A DNA stretch of 39,738 nt from Clostridium sp. C8-1-8 (GCF_009928445.1 NZ_JAABNO010000023.1:46224-85961), one strand, 5' to 3'. Positions 32,407 through 39,738 are shown, counted from the first letter of the stretch. Translations and numbers: made by a program. The notes: generated by a model from the sequence alone, not told the origin.

Positions 32407-32635
32407 ATGTTTTCACCTTTCTTTAGCTAGGAATAAAGAGTTTACTAAGTGAAATTCAATACTTAGTATTTTGTGCATCATTTTATATCATATTAACAAT
32501 ACAGATATATTTATTTCCTAAATAAATATTAGTTATAAGATTTATTTAGGAAATCCAACAGTTACACTTTCGAATAGTAAAATATAACGATTAAGCTAAG
32601 ATTATCTGTTAATTAAATAACAAAAAGTAGTGTAA

Positions 32636-32658
32636 ATCTATAGATGTTATAGCTATAA
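32636..32658. promoter_or_regulatory. Candidate LysR-type binding dyads
   Basis: Two overlapping palindromes: ATCTATAGAT (32636-32645) and TTATAGCTATAA (32647-32658). Between them CTATA-N5-TATAG has the T-N11-A form of LysR boxes. The first palindrome also occurs in the lysR/ene-reductase gap (37211-37224). Confidence 0.35.
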
Positions 32659-32876
32659 GCAGCATTAAAATTAAATTCATAGTAATAGAGTTTGTTTTAA
32701 AGTAGCACTCAATGTAAAAATGACACGATAATCTATATAAATTTATTAAAACTTAAGAGAATAGCCTTTAAATGTAAGAACTAAATTAAATTTTGTTGTA
32801 ATAAAACTTTATGAGAAACACAACTTTAAAGGTATAATTCATAAATAATATTTATTAATTATGCTTAAAAAATTAA

Positions 32877-32906
32877 TTGGATTAATATAATACACCACTA
32901 TATAAT
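32877..32906 (+). promoter_or_regulatory. Candidate promoter of the aroE-MFS-aroD operon
   Basis: TATAAT at 32901-32906, with a weak TTGGAT -35 at 32877-32882 (18-base spacer). A perfect -10 with a poor -35 fits an activator-dependent promoter. Confidence 0.4.
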
Positions 32907-33003
32907 AAAGATGTCACATTGTTAAGTGATTAACTTCACAATCTTTTTCACAACGCTAGTAACAATTATAATAATATATTTTAATTTGAAGGAGAGATTT
33001 ATT

Positions 33004-33876
33004 ATGGCAGAACGTATTACAGGACATACAGAACTTATAGGATTAATAGCTTACCCTATTAGACATTCAAGCTCACCTAGGATGCATAATGAGGCTTTTG
33101 CAAAGTTAGGTTTAGATTACGCATATCTAGCTTTTGAAGTTGATAACAGTACTTTAGAAGATACTATAAAAGGTTTTAGAGCTATGAAGGTAAGAGGAAG
33201 TAATGTTTCTATGCCTAATAAAACTGTTGTACATAAATATTTAGATAAGCTATCACCAGCAGCAGAACTTTGTGGAGCTGTAAATACCATAGTAAATGAT
33301 GATGGAGTATTAACTGGACATATTACAGATGGAATGGGATATATGTCAGCATTAAAAGATGCAGGCATAGATGTGATTGGTAAAAAGATGACCATTGTTG
33401 GAGCAGGTGGTGCTGCTACAGCTATTGAAATCCAAGCAGCATTAGATGGAGTATCCGAAATATCAATTTTTAATATAAAAGATGGTTTCTGGGAAAGAGC
33501 AGAGCAAACAGTAAAAAATATCAATGAAAAGACCAATTGTAAAGCTACACTATATGATTTAGCTGATTTAGAGGTACTAAAGAGAGAAATAGAAAGTAGT
33601 TACATTTTTACTAATGCAACAGGTATGGGAATGAAACCACTAGAAGGAAAGACATATATTCCAGATAAAAACTTCTTCAGACCTGAGCTTATAGTAGTAG
33701 ATATAGTTTATTCTCCAGCAGAGACAGCTATGTTAAAGATGGCTAAAGAAGTAGGTTGTAAGACAATGAATGGACTTGGTATGATGTTATTCCAAGGTGC
33801 CGCAGCCTTTGAGATGTGGACAGGAAAACCTATGCCAATTGAATACATGAAAGAGATATTAGACATCAAGTACTAA
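33004..33876 (+). CDS. aroE: Shikimate/quinate dehydrogenase (AroE/YdiB family)
   Basis: 290 residues from ATG 33004 behind AAGGAGAG; codons upstream encode an unrelated hydrophobic stretch and lack a ribosome site. It interconverts shikimate (or quinate) and its 3-dehydro form. Visible residues are the 'HSSSPRMHN' substrate Ser pair (21-29), catalytic K73 in 'SMPNKT', N94 in 'GAVNTIV' and D109 in 'ITDGMGY'. The cofactor loop is 'GAGGAATA' (133-140). The usual N-T-D-G is I-T-D-G here. After the second beta strand it reads 'FNIKD' rather than the NRT of NADP-specific AroE, suggesting NAD or dual use as in YdiB. The neighbours (transporter, AroD, LysR) favour a catabolic role over aromatic biosynthesis. 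Confidence 0.9.
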   Translation: MAERITGHTELIGLIAYPIRHSSSPRMHNEAFAKLGLDYAYLAFEVDNSTLEDTIKGFRAMKVRGSNVSMPNKTVVHKYLDKLSPAAELCGAVNTIVNDDGVLTGHITDGMGYMSALKDAGIDVIGKKMTIVGAGGAATAIEIQAALDGVSEISIFNIKDGFWERAEQTVKNINEKTNCKATLYDLADLEVLKREIESSYIFTNATGMGMKPLEGKTYIPDKNFFRPELIVVDIVYSPAETAMLKMAKEVGCKTMNGLGMMLFQGAAAFEMWTGKPMPIEYMKEILDIKY

Positions 33877-33899
33877 TATATTGAAGGGATGAAAGAATA

Positions 33900-35147
33900 A
33901 TGGAACAGAAGATTAATTATAAAAAGTACTATCTGACGGCATTTGTATTGTATTTAAACTATTTTATTCATGGTATAGGAGTTTCGATTTTAGCTCAATA
34001 TAAGCAGCAATTTGCAGCTCAATGGGGCGCAAAGCTTCTAAGTAATGGTACTTATGATGTCAGTTCAGTTGTAATGGTTATAGCGGCACTTGGGCTAGGA
34101 CGTTTAGTAGCACTTCCTTTTTCAGGTCCACTATCCGATAAGATAGGTCGTAGAGCTTCAGCATTAATAGGTATAGCTTCATATATAATATATCTAGTAG
34201 GCATAGCATTTTCACCAAATGCCTCAGTAGCGTATGTATGTGCACTAGCAGGGGGGATAGCTAACTCTTTCCTTGATACAGGAGTAATACCTGCTTGTAT
34301 GGAAATATTAGTAGAATCAACTGGTCTTGCAAGTATATTAACAAAGTTATTTATATCAGTAGGTCAATTAGGACTTCCTATGATGATAGGATACATAGCT
34401 GCAAATAATATGTCTTACAAAACTTTATTTTATGTGATGGCTGGTTTATTTGTTGTAATAGCTTTACTTGTAGCTATTATGCCAATGCCTAAAACAAGTC
34501 TTGATAACAAGGGACAAGAAAAAGAAGAATCCTTATTCCAAAAGATTAAATCAGTTAAGTTTACACCAACAAGTATCGCACTTATATTAATAGGCTTTAC
34601 TTGTACTTCAACTTTCCAATTATGGTTAAACTGTATACAAGAATTTGCTAAGTCAACTGGACTTAAAAATCCAAGCGTTATACAAACATACTATTCGATT
34701 GGAACTATTGTAGCAGTTATTTTAACAGCATTATTGGTAAAACAAACTATTAAACCAGTTAGAATATTGGTTGTATATCCTCTTATTGCTATGATTATGC
34801 TTATAATTGTTTATGTGGTTAAGACGCCTCAAATAACACTTATAGGTGGGTTTGTAATTGGTTTTTCAGCAGCAGGAGGAGTATTACAGTTAGCAGTTTC
34901 AACTATAAATGATATGTTCCCTAAGATAAAAGGGATAATTACAAGTATCATAATGATAGCATCTAGTGCAGCTAACTATGCTGTGTTATCAGTAGCTGGT
35001 GGTATAACTAAGTCATTTGGAGTGAATGGACCTAAATACGTATTATTACTGAATATAGCAATAACATGTGTTGGAGTATTACTTGCAATATATGTTAATA
35101 TGAGTTATAGGAAAACTTCAGTTGCAAATAATAGTGTAAGGGCATAA
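33900..35147 (+). CDS. MFS transporter, probably for quinate/shikimate
   Basis: 415 residues with 12 predicted spans. The loop 2-3 signature 'GPLSDKIGRRASALIG' is the classical MFS motif. A hydrophilic loop 'PKTSLDNKGQEKEESLFQKIKSVKF' separates the halves, and the C-terminus is short and cytoplasmic. It starts 24 bases after aroE and ends 16 bases before aroD, inside one operon with no terminator, so uptake of quinate, shikimate or a related hydroaromatic acid is the simplest reading. The substrate is inferred from context only. Confidence 0.88.
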   Translation: MEQKINYKKYYLTAFVLYLNYFIHGIGVSILAQYKQQFAAQWGAKLLSNGTYDVSSVVMVIAALGLGRLVALPFSGPLSDKIGRRASALIGIASYIIYLVGIAFSPNASVAYVCALAGGIANSFLDTGVIPACMEILVESTGLASILTKLFISVGQLGLPMMIGYIAANNMSYKTLFYVMAGLFVVIALLVAIMPMPKTSLDNKGQEKEESLFQKIKSVKFTPTSIALILIGFTCTSTFQLWLNCIQEFAKSTGLKNPSVIQTYYSIGTIVAVILTALLVKQTIKPVRILVVYPLIAMIMLIIVYVVKTPQITLIGGFVIGFSAAGGVLQLAVSTINDMFPKIKGIITSIIMIASSAANYAVLSVAGGITKSFGVNGPKYVLLLNIAITCVGVLLAIYVNMSYRKTSVANNSVRA

Positions 35148-35162
35148 TACATGGAGGTAAAT

Positions 35163-35927
35163 ATGAATACAGTTAAAGTTAAGAATATAGTTTTAGGGGA
35201 TGGAATTCCTAAAATATGTGTGCCAATAGTAGCTAAGACAAAAGAAGAAATAATAGCAGAAGCTCTAAGCTTTAAGGATATACATGTAGACGTAGTAGAA
35301 TGGCGTGTAGATTGGTTCGAACAGGTATTTGACATAGAAAAAGTAAAAGATGTGTTGAAGGATTTAGTACCAGCATTAAATAATATACCGCTTTTATTTA
35401 CCTTCCGTACTTCAAAAGAGGGTGGAGAAAAAGCGATAGAACCTAGAGTTTATGCTGATCTTAACAAGTCAGTTGCAGCTACTGGTCTAGTGGATTTAGT
35501 CGATGTTGAAGCTTTTACTGGAGACGATATAGTTAAAGAAATCATTGAAGGTGTACATGCATATGGAGTGAAAGTAGTGGCATCAAACCATGATTTTGGA
35601 AAAACTCCATCTAAAGATGATATAATATACCGTCTAAGAAAGATGCAGGATTTAGGAGCAGATATTCCTAAGATTGCGGTAATGCCAAAGTCAAAGCTAG
35701 ATGTTTTAGAATTGTTAGAAGCAACAGTTGTAATGTCTGAAAAATATGCTGATAGACCAATAATAACAATGTCAATGGCTGGTACTGGCGTTGTAAGTAG
35801 ACTTACAGGAGAAGTTTTTGGATCCGCTTTGACTTTTGGAGCAGCAAAAAAGGCTTCCGCTCCTGGACAAATAGGTGTAGAAGACTTATATGGAGTACTA
35901 CAGCTATTACATAGAAGTATTCAATAA
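35163..35927 (+). CDS. aroD: Type I 3-dehydroquinate dehydratase
   Basis: 254 residues from ATG 35163, 5 bases behind GGAGG; an upstream in-frame ATG (35151) lies before that site. It dehydrates 3-dehydroquinate to 3-dehydroshikimate through a Schiff base. The catalytic H143 ('SNHDFGKTP') and K170 ('IPKIAVMPK') fall at exactly the positions of the enteric enzyme. Substrate residues in 'VEWRVDWF' (E46, R48), 'FTFRTSKEGG' (R82) and 'SRLTGEVFGS' are kept. The C-terminal 'SAPGQIGVEDL' is typical. In an operon with shikimate/quinate dehydrogenase and a transporter, it would feed quinate into 3-dehydroshikimate. Confidence 0.95.
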   Translation: MNTVKVKNIVLGDGIPKICVPIVAKTKEEIIAEALSFKDIHVDVVEWRVDWFEQVFDIEKVKDVLKDLVPALNNIPLLFTFRTSKEGGEKAIEPRVYADLNKSVAATGLVDLVDVEAFTGDDIVKEIIEGVHAYGVKVVASNHDFGKTPSKDDIIYRLRKMQDLGADIPKIAVMPKSKLDVLELLEATVVMSEKYADRPIITMSMAGTGVVSRLTGEVFGSALTFGAAKKASAPGQIGVEDLYGVLQLLHRSIQ

Positions 35928-35943
35928 GAATAGATTTAAATAA

Positions 35944-35971
35944 GGCTCTGTTAAAGTACGTGTTGAAATTA
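35944..35971 (+). repeat. GGTTCTGTTAAAGTAC repeat, copy 3
   Basis: Reads GGCTCTGTTAAAGTAC then GTGTTGAAATTA, matching the copy at 39664 along its length with few changes. It lies 17 bases after the aroD stop. Confidence 0.65.
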
Positions 35972-36023
35972 TGTCGCTTGCTAGAACTTTTTATATAAGG
36001 TTCAGAATAGGCAGATGCACAAG

Positions 36024-36060
36024 AAAATCCACTGAAGAAAGTCGCTTCAGTGGATTTTTT
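36024..36060 (+). terminator. Terminator of the aroE-MFS-aroD operon
   Basis: Perfect 14-base-pair stem AAAATCCACTGAAG / CTTCAGTGGATTTT with loop AAAGTCG, followed by T. Confidence 0.88.
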
Positions 36061-36064
36061 ATTC

Positions 36065-36112
36065 TTTAAGAAATTATATCTTTGATAAATCTGTGGATAA
36101 CTATATGTAAAT
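36065..36112. repeat. Dispersed intergenic repeat, copy C
   Basis: 38 of 48 bases are identical to 12136-12183. It includes CTGTGGATAAC, whose complement contains TTATCCACA, a consensus DnaA box; copy A has TGTTGATAA at the same place. Both copies directly follow a terminator between convergent genes. Confidence 0.65.
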
Positions 36113-36205
36113 GCCTTAAATGAATAAATAGGAGAAAGAATAAAAGAAGAGAAATTATGTCTTCTACCAGATTATTTGAATAAACATTAAGAAAGCAAGA
36201 TACGC

Positions 36206-36246
36206 AAAAAAGATCCCTGAAGAAATGCGCTACAGCGACTTTTTTT
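36206..36246 (-). terminator. Probable lysR terminator
   Basis: On the minus strand an A-run and GTCGCTG pair imperfectly with CAGGGATC and a T-run (AAAAAAG/CTTTTTT at the ends). It overlaps the lysR stop codon and resembles a degenerate copy of the 36024 terminator. Confidence 0.5.
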
Positions 36247-37156
36247 ATTTATCCTCTTGTGGAGTTAAAAAGTTCTTTTGGCTATAATTCACAGCAAAGT
36301 CCTTAAATAGATGAACTGTCGGACTTAGATACTTATTCTTTATATAGGCCATATAGATAAAACGTTTATGTGGAGGATTTGTTATCTTGATGGTTTTTAT
36401 ATCAAAATGGTTTAGAACCCATACCTTAGGGACAACAGCTATACCGTAGTTTATTGCAACCAAGCCAGCAGCAGCGCTATCTTCTTCTACCTCGCAAATT
36501 ATTTTTGGTGTAACACCTATCTCATCAAATAAACTATCAATTAAAGGACGAATTCCGCTTTGCTTATTATAATAAACAAAAGGATAATCGGAGGTTTCTT
36601 TTAAATCTATACTATCATACTTAGAAAGAGGATGTTCTCTTGAAGTTATAAGCACTAATTCTTGCTCCACTAGAGGTGTGAAATTTATGTTTTGTTCATC
36701 CTCAACTAAAGAGCAAAAGGCCAGATCAAACTTTTCTTCTTTTAGCCCTTTAATTATATCCTTGGTATTACCTTGGCTGAAGTTAAAGGATATATTTTTA
36801 TTTGCATCATCACTGATAAATTCCTTAATCATATTAGGGACAAAATGAGGGCCTAGCGTATAAATAAAAGCTAGATCAATGGTCCCGTGAGAGGGATTCA
36901 CTAATCTCTTAAGCTCTTTTTCGCCTCTTTCAAGCTCATTTAGAGACCTATCCACATAGTTAAGAAAAAAACGACCATATTTGGTTAGTCTTATATTTCT
37001 TCCTTGTTTTTCAAATAGGTAAACACCCAGCTCTTTTTCTAGTTCAGAGATGGCATAAGTTAAATTAGGCTGTGTTATTGAGAGCTTTTCAGCAGCTAAG
37101 GTAACATGCTCAAGCCCTGCTAATACTCTAAAGTACTCTAATTGTTTTAAGTTCAA
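36245..37156 (-). CDS. LysR-family transcriptional regulator (possible quinate/shikimate sensor)
   Basis: 303 residues. The N-terminal winged HTH is 'MNLKQLEYFRVLAGLEHVTLAAEKLSITQPNLTYAISELEKELGVYLFEKQGRNIRLTKYG' in outline (residues 1-62). A linker helix and a substrate-binding domain with 'IDLAFIYTLGPHFVPNMIKEF', 'FDLAFCSLV' and 'AAGLVAINYGIAVVPKV' follow. It is transcribed divergently from the ene-reductase gene and convergent with the aroE-MFS-aroD operon, the usual arrangement for a LysR activator of the flanking pathway. A shikimate-responsive LysR protein (QuiR) is known in Listeria; equivalence is inferred from context only. Confidence 0.92.
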   Translation of the reverse strand: MNLKQLEYFRVLAGLEHVTLAAEKLSITQPNLTYAISELEKELGVYLFEKQGRNIRLTKYGRFFLNYVDRSLNELERGEKELKRLVNPSHGTIDLAFIYTLGPHFVPNMIKEFISDDANKNISFNFSQGNTKDIIKGLKEEKFDLAFCSLVEDEQNINFTPLVEQELVLITSREHPLSKYDSIDLKETSDYPFVYYNKQSGIRPLIDSLFDEIGVTPKIICEVEEDSAAAGLVAINYGIAVVPKVWVLNHFDIKTIKITNPPHKRFIYMAYIKNKYLSPTVHLFKDFAVNYSQKNFLTPQEDK

Positions 37157-37527
37157 AGCTATTCACTCCTTACATATCTGTTAGTGTAAGTATAATTGAA
37201 TTCATAAAAATTATCTATAGATAAAGCTAAAAATATTGATTAGATTTATGATAACTCGCATATTATAATTAATTATGTTAGTTTGTTATTTAACAAATTA
37301 AGTTTCAGTGTTGTGAGAAAAAAGTGTGAGAAGTATTTTGTAAATATCTATATAGCTTTACTACTTTATTTTAGAAATATTATTTTAATCTTCATAGGAT
37401 TAGAGAAAATGCTGATGATTTTACAGAGATTAATAATATGAGGAAACTATAAAGATAGAGGAATACATGCAAAAGAATAAATAAGAAGCAGTTAAATTAC
37501 TTGTTTTTTTATGGAGGTAAGAAACTT
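37157..37527. other. Divergent control region between lysR and the ene-reductase gene
   Basis: 371 bases without a gene. It contains the 14-base palindrome TTATCTATAGATAA (37211-37224), about 55 bases upstream of the lysR start, and AT-rich DNA where both promoters must lie. No hairpin or riboswitch was recognised. Confidence 0.55.
37211..37224. promoter_or_regulatory. Palindrome, candidate LysR operator
   Basis: TTATCTATAGATAA is a perfect 14-base palindrome. Its 10-base core ATCTATAGAT recurs upstream of aroE at 32636-32645. The DNA is AT-rich, so chance cannot be excluded. Confidence 0.4.
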
Positions 37528-39516
37528 ATGAAGTATAGTAATATTTTTAGTCCTTTAAAAGTTAAAAACATGACAATAAAGAATAGAATAATAATGCCGC
37601 CAATGGGAAGCAACTATGCTAGCCAAAGTGGTGAAATAAATAACGATCATATCAAATACTATGAACAAAGAGCAAAAGGTGGAACAGGACTTATTATTGT
37701 TGAAAATGCAGCAGTGGAGTTCCCTTTAGGTTCAAATGGAACAACTCAGCTAAGAATAGATCATGATAGTTTTATTCCTGCTTTATATAGACTAACAGAA
37801 AGATTGCATAAGTATGGAACTTGTGTGGCTATGCAAATTAATCACTCTGGAGCATCTGCGGTTCCAGAAAGAATAGGTTGTCAGCCTGTTTCATCCTCTA
37901 ATATTCCTTCAAAGACTGGAGGAGCAGTGCCAAGACCTCTTGAGAAGGAAGAGATATTAAGGATTGTTGAAAACTATGGAAAAGCTGCTAAAAGAGTTCA
38001 GACTGCAGGCTTTGATGCAGTTGAGATACATGCTGGACACTCATACTTGATATGCCAGTTCTTATCACCACTATATAATAATCGTACTGATGAATTTGGT
38101 GGAAGCTTAGAAAATAGAGCTAGATTTGCTCGAATGGTAATAGATAGTGTACGAGCTACTGTAGGACCAATGTTCCCAATATCACTTAGAATAAGCGCTG
38201 ATGAGCTTCTAGAAGGTGGTAATACCTTAGAAGATACTCTAAAGATACTAGAATATTTAAATGAGGAAGTTGATATATTCAACGTTTCTGCAGCTTTAAA
38301 TGATTCCCTTCAATATCAGATAGACAACATGAATCTAGAGGATGGTTGGCGTTCTTATATGGCTAAGGCTGTAAAAGAAAAATTTAATAAGATAACCATA
38401 ACTACAGGAAATATAAGAAGACCAGAAGTTGCTGAGAGACTACTAGCAGAGGGGCAGGCTGATTTAATAGGAATTGGTCGTGGACTTATAGCTGATCCTA
38501 ATTGGGTGAAGAAGGTAGAAAATAATGAGGAAGATATGATAAGAAAGTGTCTTTCTTGCAATATAGGCTGTGCAGGTCATAGAATAGGTTTAAATAGACC
38601 TGTAAGATGTACTATGAATCCAGATACAATCAATGAAGATGAATATAAGAGTTTGAGAGTTAAAAGGCCTACTACAGTTGTAGTTGTGGGTGGAGGAACT
38701 GCAGGACTTGAAGCAGCTTGCACAGCAGCTGAAGTAGGATGTACAACCTTCCTATTTGAAGAAAAAACTTACTTAGGTGGACTAGCAAAAGATATTTCTA
38801 CACTGCCAGATAAAAATAGAATATCATTTTTGCCAGAGTATTTAATAAGAAGAGCTGAAGGCTTAGATAATTTGGTGATTTACACAGGTACAAAAGCTGA
38901 TCTTAAAGCTATAGAAAACCTTAAGCCTAATGTTATAGTTAATGCAACTGGTTCTAAGCCATTACTTCCACCTATAAATGGTCTGCTTGATCGTATTGAT
39001 AAAGAAGGAGAAAATGTTCATTCAATTTTCGGGCTTCTTAAAAATATAGATTGCTTTGAGGATGCAGAAGGAAAGAAAGTTGTAGTAATAGGTGGAGGAG
39101 CTGTAGGACTTGATGTTGTAGAGTTCTTTGCTGAAAAGAAGGCTGAGGTGTCAATTGTTGAAATGATGCCTATGCTAGGAAGAGATTTAGATGTAATAAC
39201 CAAGCTTTCAATGATGGATATAATTAAAAAGAATAAGGTACAGGTACATACAAGCACAGCTCTTACAGAAGTTGCCTCAGATCATTTTAAAGTTAAGAAG
39301 AATGATGTAATAGAAAACTTAGATTTTGATTATGGTTTTGTATGTCTAGGAATGAGACCAGAAAACCCAATACTTGATGATTTGAAGAATCATTTTAGTG
39401 ATAAAAATATTGAAATATTGAATATTGGAGATAGTGCGAGAACCAGAAAGATAATAGATGGTATTGCAGAGGGTAGGGATGTAATTCTTACATTACAAAA
39501 GATAGGCTCCATATAA
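37528..39516 (+). CDS. Fe-S flavoenzyme of the 2,4-dienoyl-CoA reductase / Old Yellow Enzyme family
   Basis: 662 residues from ATG 37528, with GGAGG 10 bases upstream; a TTG at 37501 is in frame but has no ribosome site. An N-terminal FMN TIM barrel (1 to about 335) has 'NRIIMPPMGSNYA', 'AMQINHSGA' and the active-site 'EIHAGHSYLICQFLSP' (H168, H171, Y173). Four Cys for a [4Fe-4S] cluster follow (C341, C344, C348, C361). Then come FAD and NAD(P)H domains with 'VVVVGGGTAGLEAACTAA' near 384 and 'VVVIGGGAVGLDVVEFFAEK' near 525. The family reduces activated C=C bonds (2,4-dienoyl-CoA, bile-acid enones, 2-enoates). Beside quinate/shikimate genes, an enone such as 3-dehydroshikimate is a tempting substrate, but this is inferred. 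Confidence 0.92.
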   Translation: MKYSNIFSPLKVKNMTIKNRIIMPPMGSNYASQSGEINNDHIKYYEQRAKGGTGLIIVENAAVEFPLGSNGTTQLRIDHDSFIPALYRLTERLHKYGTCVAMQINHSGASAVPERIGCQPVSSSNIPSKTGGAVPRPLEKEEILRIVENYGKAAKRVQTAGFDAVEIHAGHSYLICQFLSPLYNNRTDEFGGSLENRARFARMVIDSVRATVGPMFPISLRISADELLEGGNTLEDTLKILEYLNEEVDIFNVSAALNDSLQYQIDNMNLEDGWRSYMAKAVKEKFNKITITTGNIRRPEVAERLLAEGQADLIGIGRGLIADPNWVKKVENNEEDMIRKCLSCNIGCAGHRIGLNRPVRCTMNPDTINEDEYKSLRVKRPTTVVVVGGGTAGLEAACTAAEVGCTTFLFEEKTYLGGLAKDISTLPDKNRISFLPEYLIRRAEGLDNLVIYTGTKADLKAIENLKPNVIVNATGSKPLLPPINGLLDRIDKEGENVHSIFGLLKNIDCFEDAEGKKVVVIGGGAVGLDVVEFFAEKKAEVSIVEMMPMLGRDLDVITKLSMMDIIKKNKVQVHTSTALTEVASDHFKVKKNDVIENLDFDYGFVCLGMRPENPILDDLKNHFSDKNIEILNIGDSARTRKIIDGIAEGRDVILTLQKIGSI

Positions 39517-39559
39517 TATAAATGATTGAGTACTAGGGAAAAATAGAATAAAATATATT

Positions 39560-39610
39560 AACCAAACACCTGAGTTCATTGAAACTTTTACAATGCTTAG
39601 GTGTTTGGTT
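39560..39610 (+). terminator. Long hairpin after the ene-reductase gene
   Basis: AACCAAACACCTGAG pairs with CTTAGGTGTTTGGTT (one G-U), with an inner CATTG/CAATG extension. Only a weak T-run (GGTTTT) follows, so it is probably but not certainly a terminator. Confidence 0.7.
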
Positions 39611-39663
39611 AGCTGGTTTTAGATAAAAATTATATTAAAGCACCGAAGACAACTTAAACTTTA

Positions 39664-39738
39664 GGTTCTGTTAAGATACTGTATTGAAATTAAGTGGTCA
39701 GTCATCCGATGCTTAGATGAGCTTGCGCAAAGAATTAA
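39664..39738. repeat. GGTTCTGTTAAAGTAC repeat, copy 4, joined to the 23096-type relic (runs off right edge)
   Basis: GGTTCTGTTAAGATACTG, then TATTGAAATTA, continues directly into the CATCCGATGCTT and GCGCAAAGAATTAA core also found at 23101-23155. This copy therefore links the short outer motif and the inner relic into one element that begins here and continues beyond the window. Confidence 0.65.

Larger units (their letters stand above)
32407..33003. other. Long upstream region of the quinate/shikimate operon
   Basis: 597 bases without a gene, between the divergent antiporter and the shikimate dehydrogenase. It contains overlapping dyads at 32636-32658 and a candidate promoter at 32877-32906. 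A second TATAAT lies at 32833-32838, without a -35. The rest is AT-rich and unassigned. Confidence 0.55.
35928..36244. other. Intergenic region made largely of repeats and terminators
   Basis: 317 bases between aroD and the convergent lysR. In order: GGCTCTGTTAAAG motif, aroD terminator, 48-base dispersed repeat, and lysR terminator. The first and second halves look like diverged duplicates: both have GAAATTATGTC, then about 50 bases on an A-rich GATCC/AATCC word and a C-TGAAGAAA hairpin. No gene was seen. Confidence 0.55.

Noticed and set aside
36091..36100. Replication-origin feature from the DnaA-box-like TGTGGATAA
   Set aside because: A single consensus 9-mer in about 40 kb of AT-rich DNA is close to chance expectation; there is no cluster of boxes and no dnaA or dnaN nearby.

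Overview
This is a low-GC window whose genes mostly start behind strong AGGAGG-type ribosome binding sites, with ATG, GTG and TTG starts. Protein families (electron-bifurcating Nfn-type flavoenzyme, BMP-type nucleoside ABC transporter behind a guanine riboswitch, PyrR attenuators, ABC-F, Fe-S ene-reductase) point to an anaerobic Firmicute, most likely Clostridium in the strict sense. No rRNA, tRNA, CRISPR array or complete insertion sequence was seen.

Layout. 1-792 (minus) is the N-terminal part of a DNRLRE plus collagen-repeat surface protein that runs off the left edge. 1031-2577 holds an SRAP DNA-repair protein and an aldo/keto reductase. 2674-8174 is a purine salvage operon: guanine riboswitch, terminator, xpt, then a lipoprotein, ATPase and two permeases of a nucleoside importer. 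8221-9866 is uracil permease behind two successive PyrR sites. 10328-12027 is a low-affinity phosphate transporter with its PhoU-like partner behind PhoP-like direct repeats, followed by a convergent glycerophosphodiesterase. 13166-15043 is a LacI-type regulator, with a palindrome at its promoter, and a membrane-anchored Mrr-like nuclease with a zinc ribbon. 15125-16821 contains small and hypothetical genes. 17021-18614 pairs a class-I glutamine-amidotransferase-like hydrolase with a PhzF isomerase, convergent with a D-2-hydroxyacid dehydrogenase. 19840-23070 is a large SWIM/SNF2 helicase. 23493-26424 (minus) holds an ABC-F protein and a nitronate monooxygenase/FabK-like flavoprotein with a FabT-like operator. 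26873-30195 holds an AI-2E-family permease and an NfnA/NfnB-type pair. 30388-32406 (minus) is a CPA1 Na+/H+ antiporter.

The right end, 33004-39516, is the most coherent metabolic island: shikimate/quinate dehydrogenase, MFS transporter, type I 3-dehydroquinate dehydratase, a LysR regulator, and divergently a 2,4-dienoyl-CoA-reductase-type ene-reductase. No 3-dehydroshikimate dehydratase or chorismate-pathway gene is present. I read it as an uptake and catabolic, possibly reductive, pathway for quinate/shikimate in which the enone 3-dehydroshikimate or a relative could be the ene-reductase substrate.

Several intergenic spaces share dispersed repeats: a motif beginning GGTTCTGTTAAAG that resembles a transposon end, and a separate repeat found between convergent genes. 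Positions and motifs were read by eye; homology calls rest on motif recognition and no database was searched.
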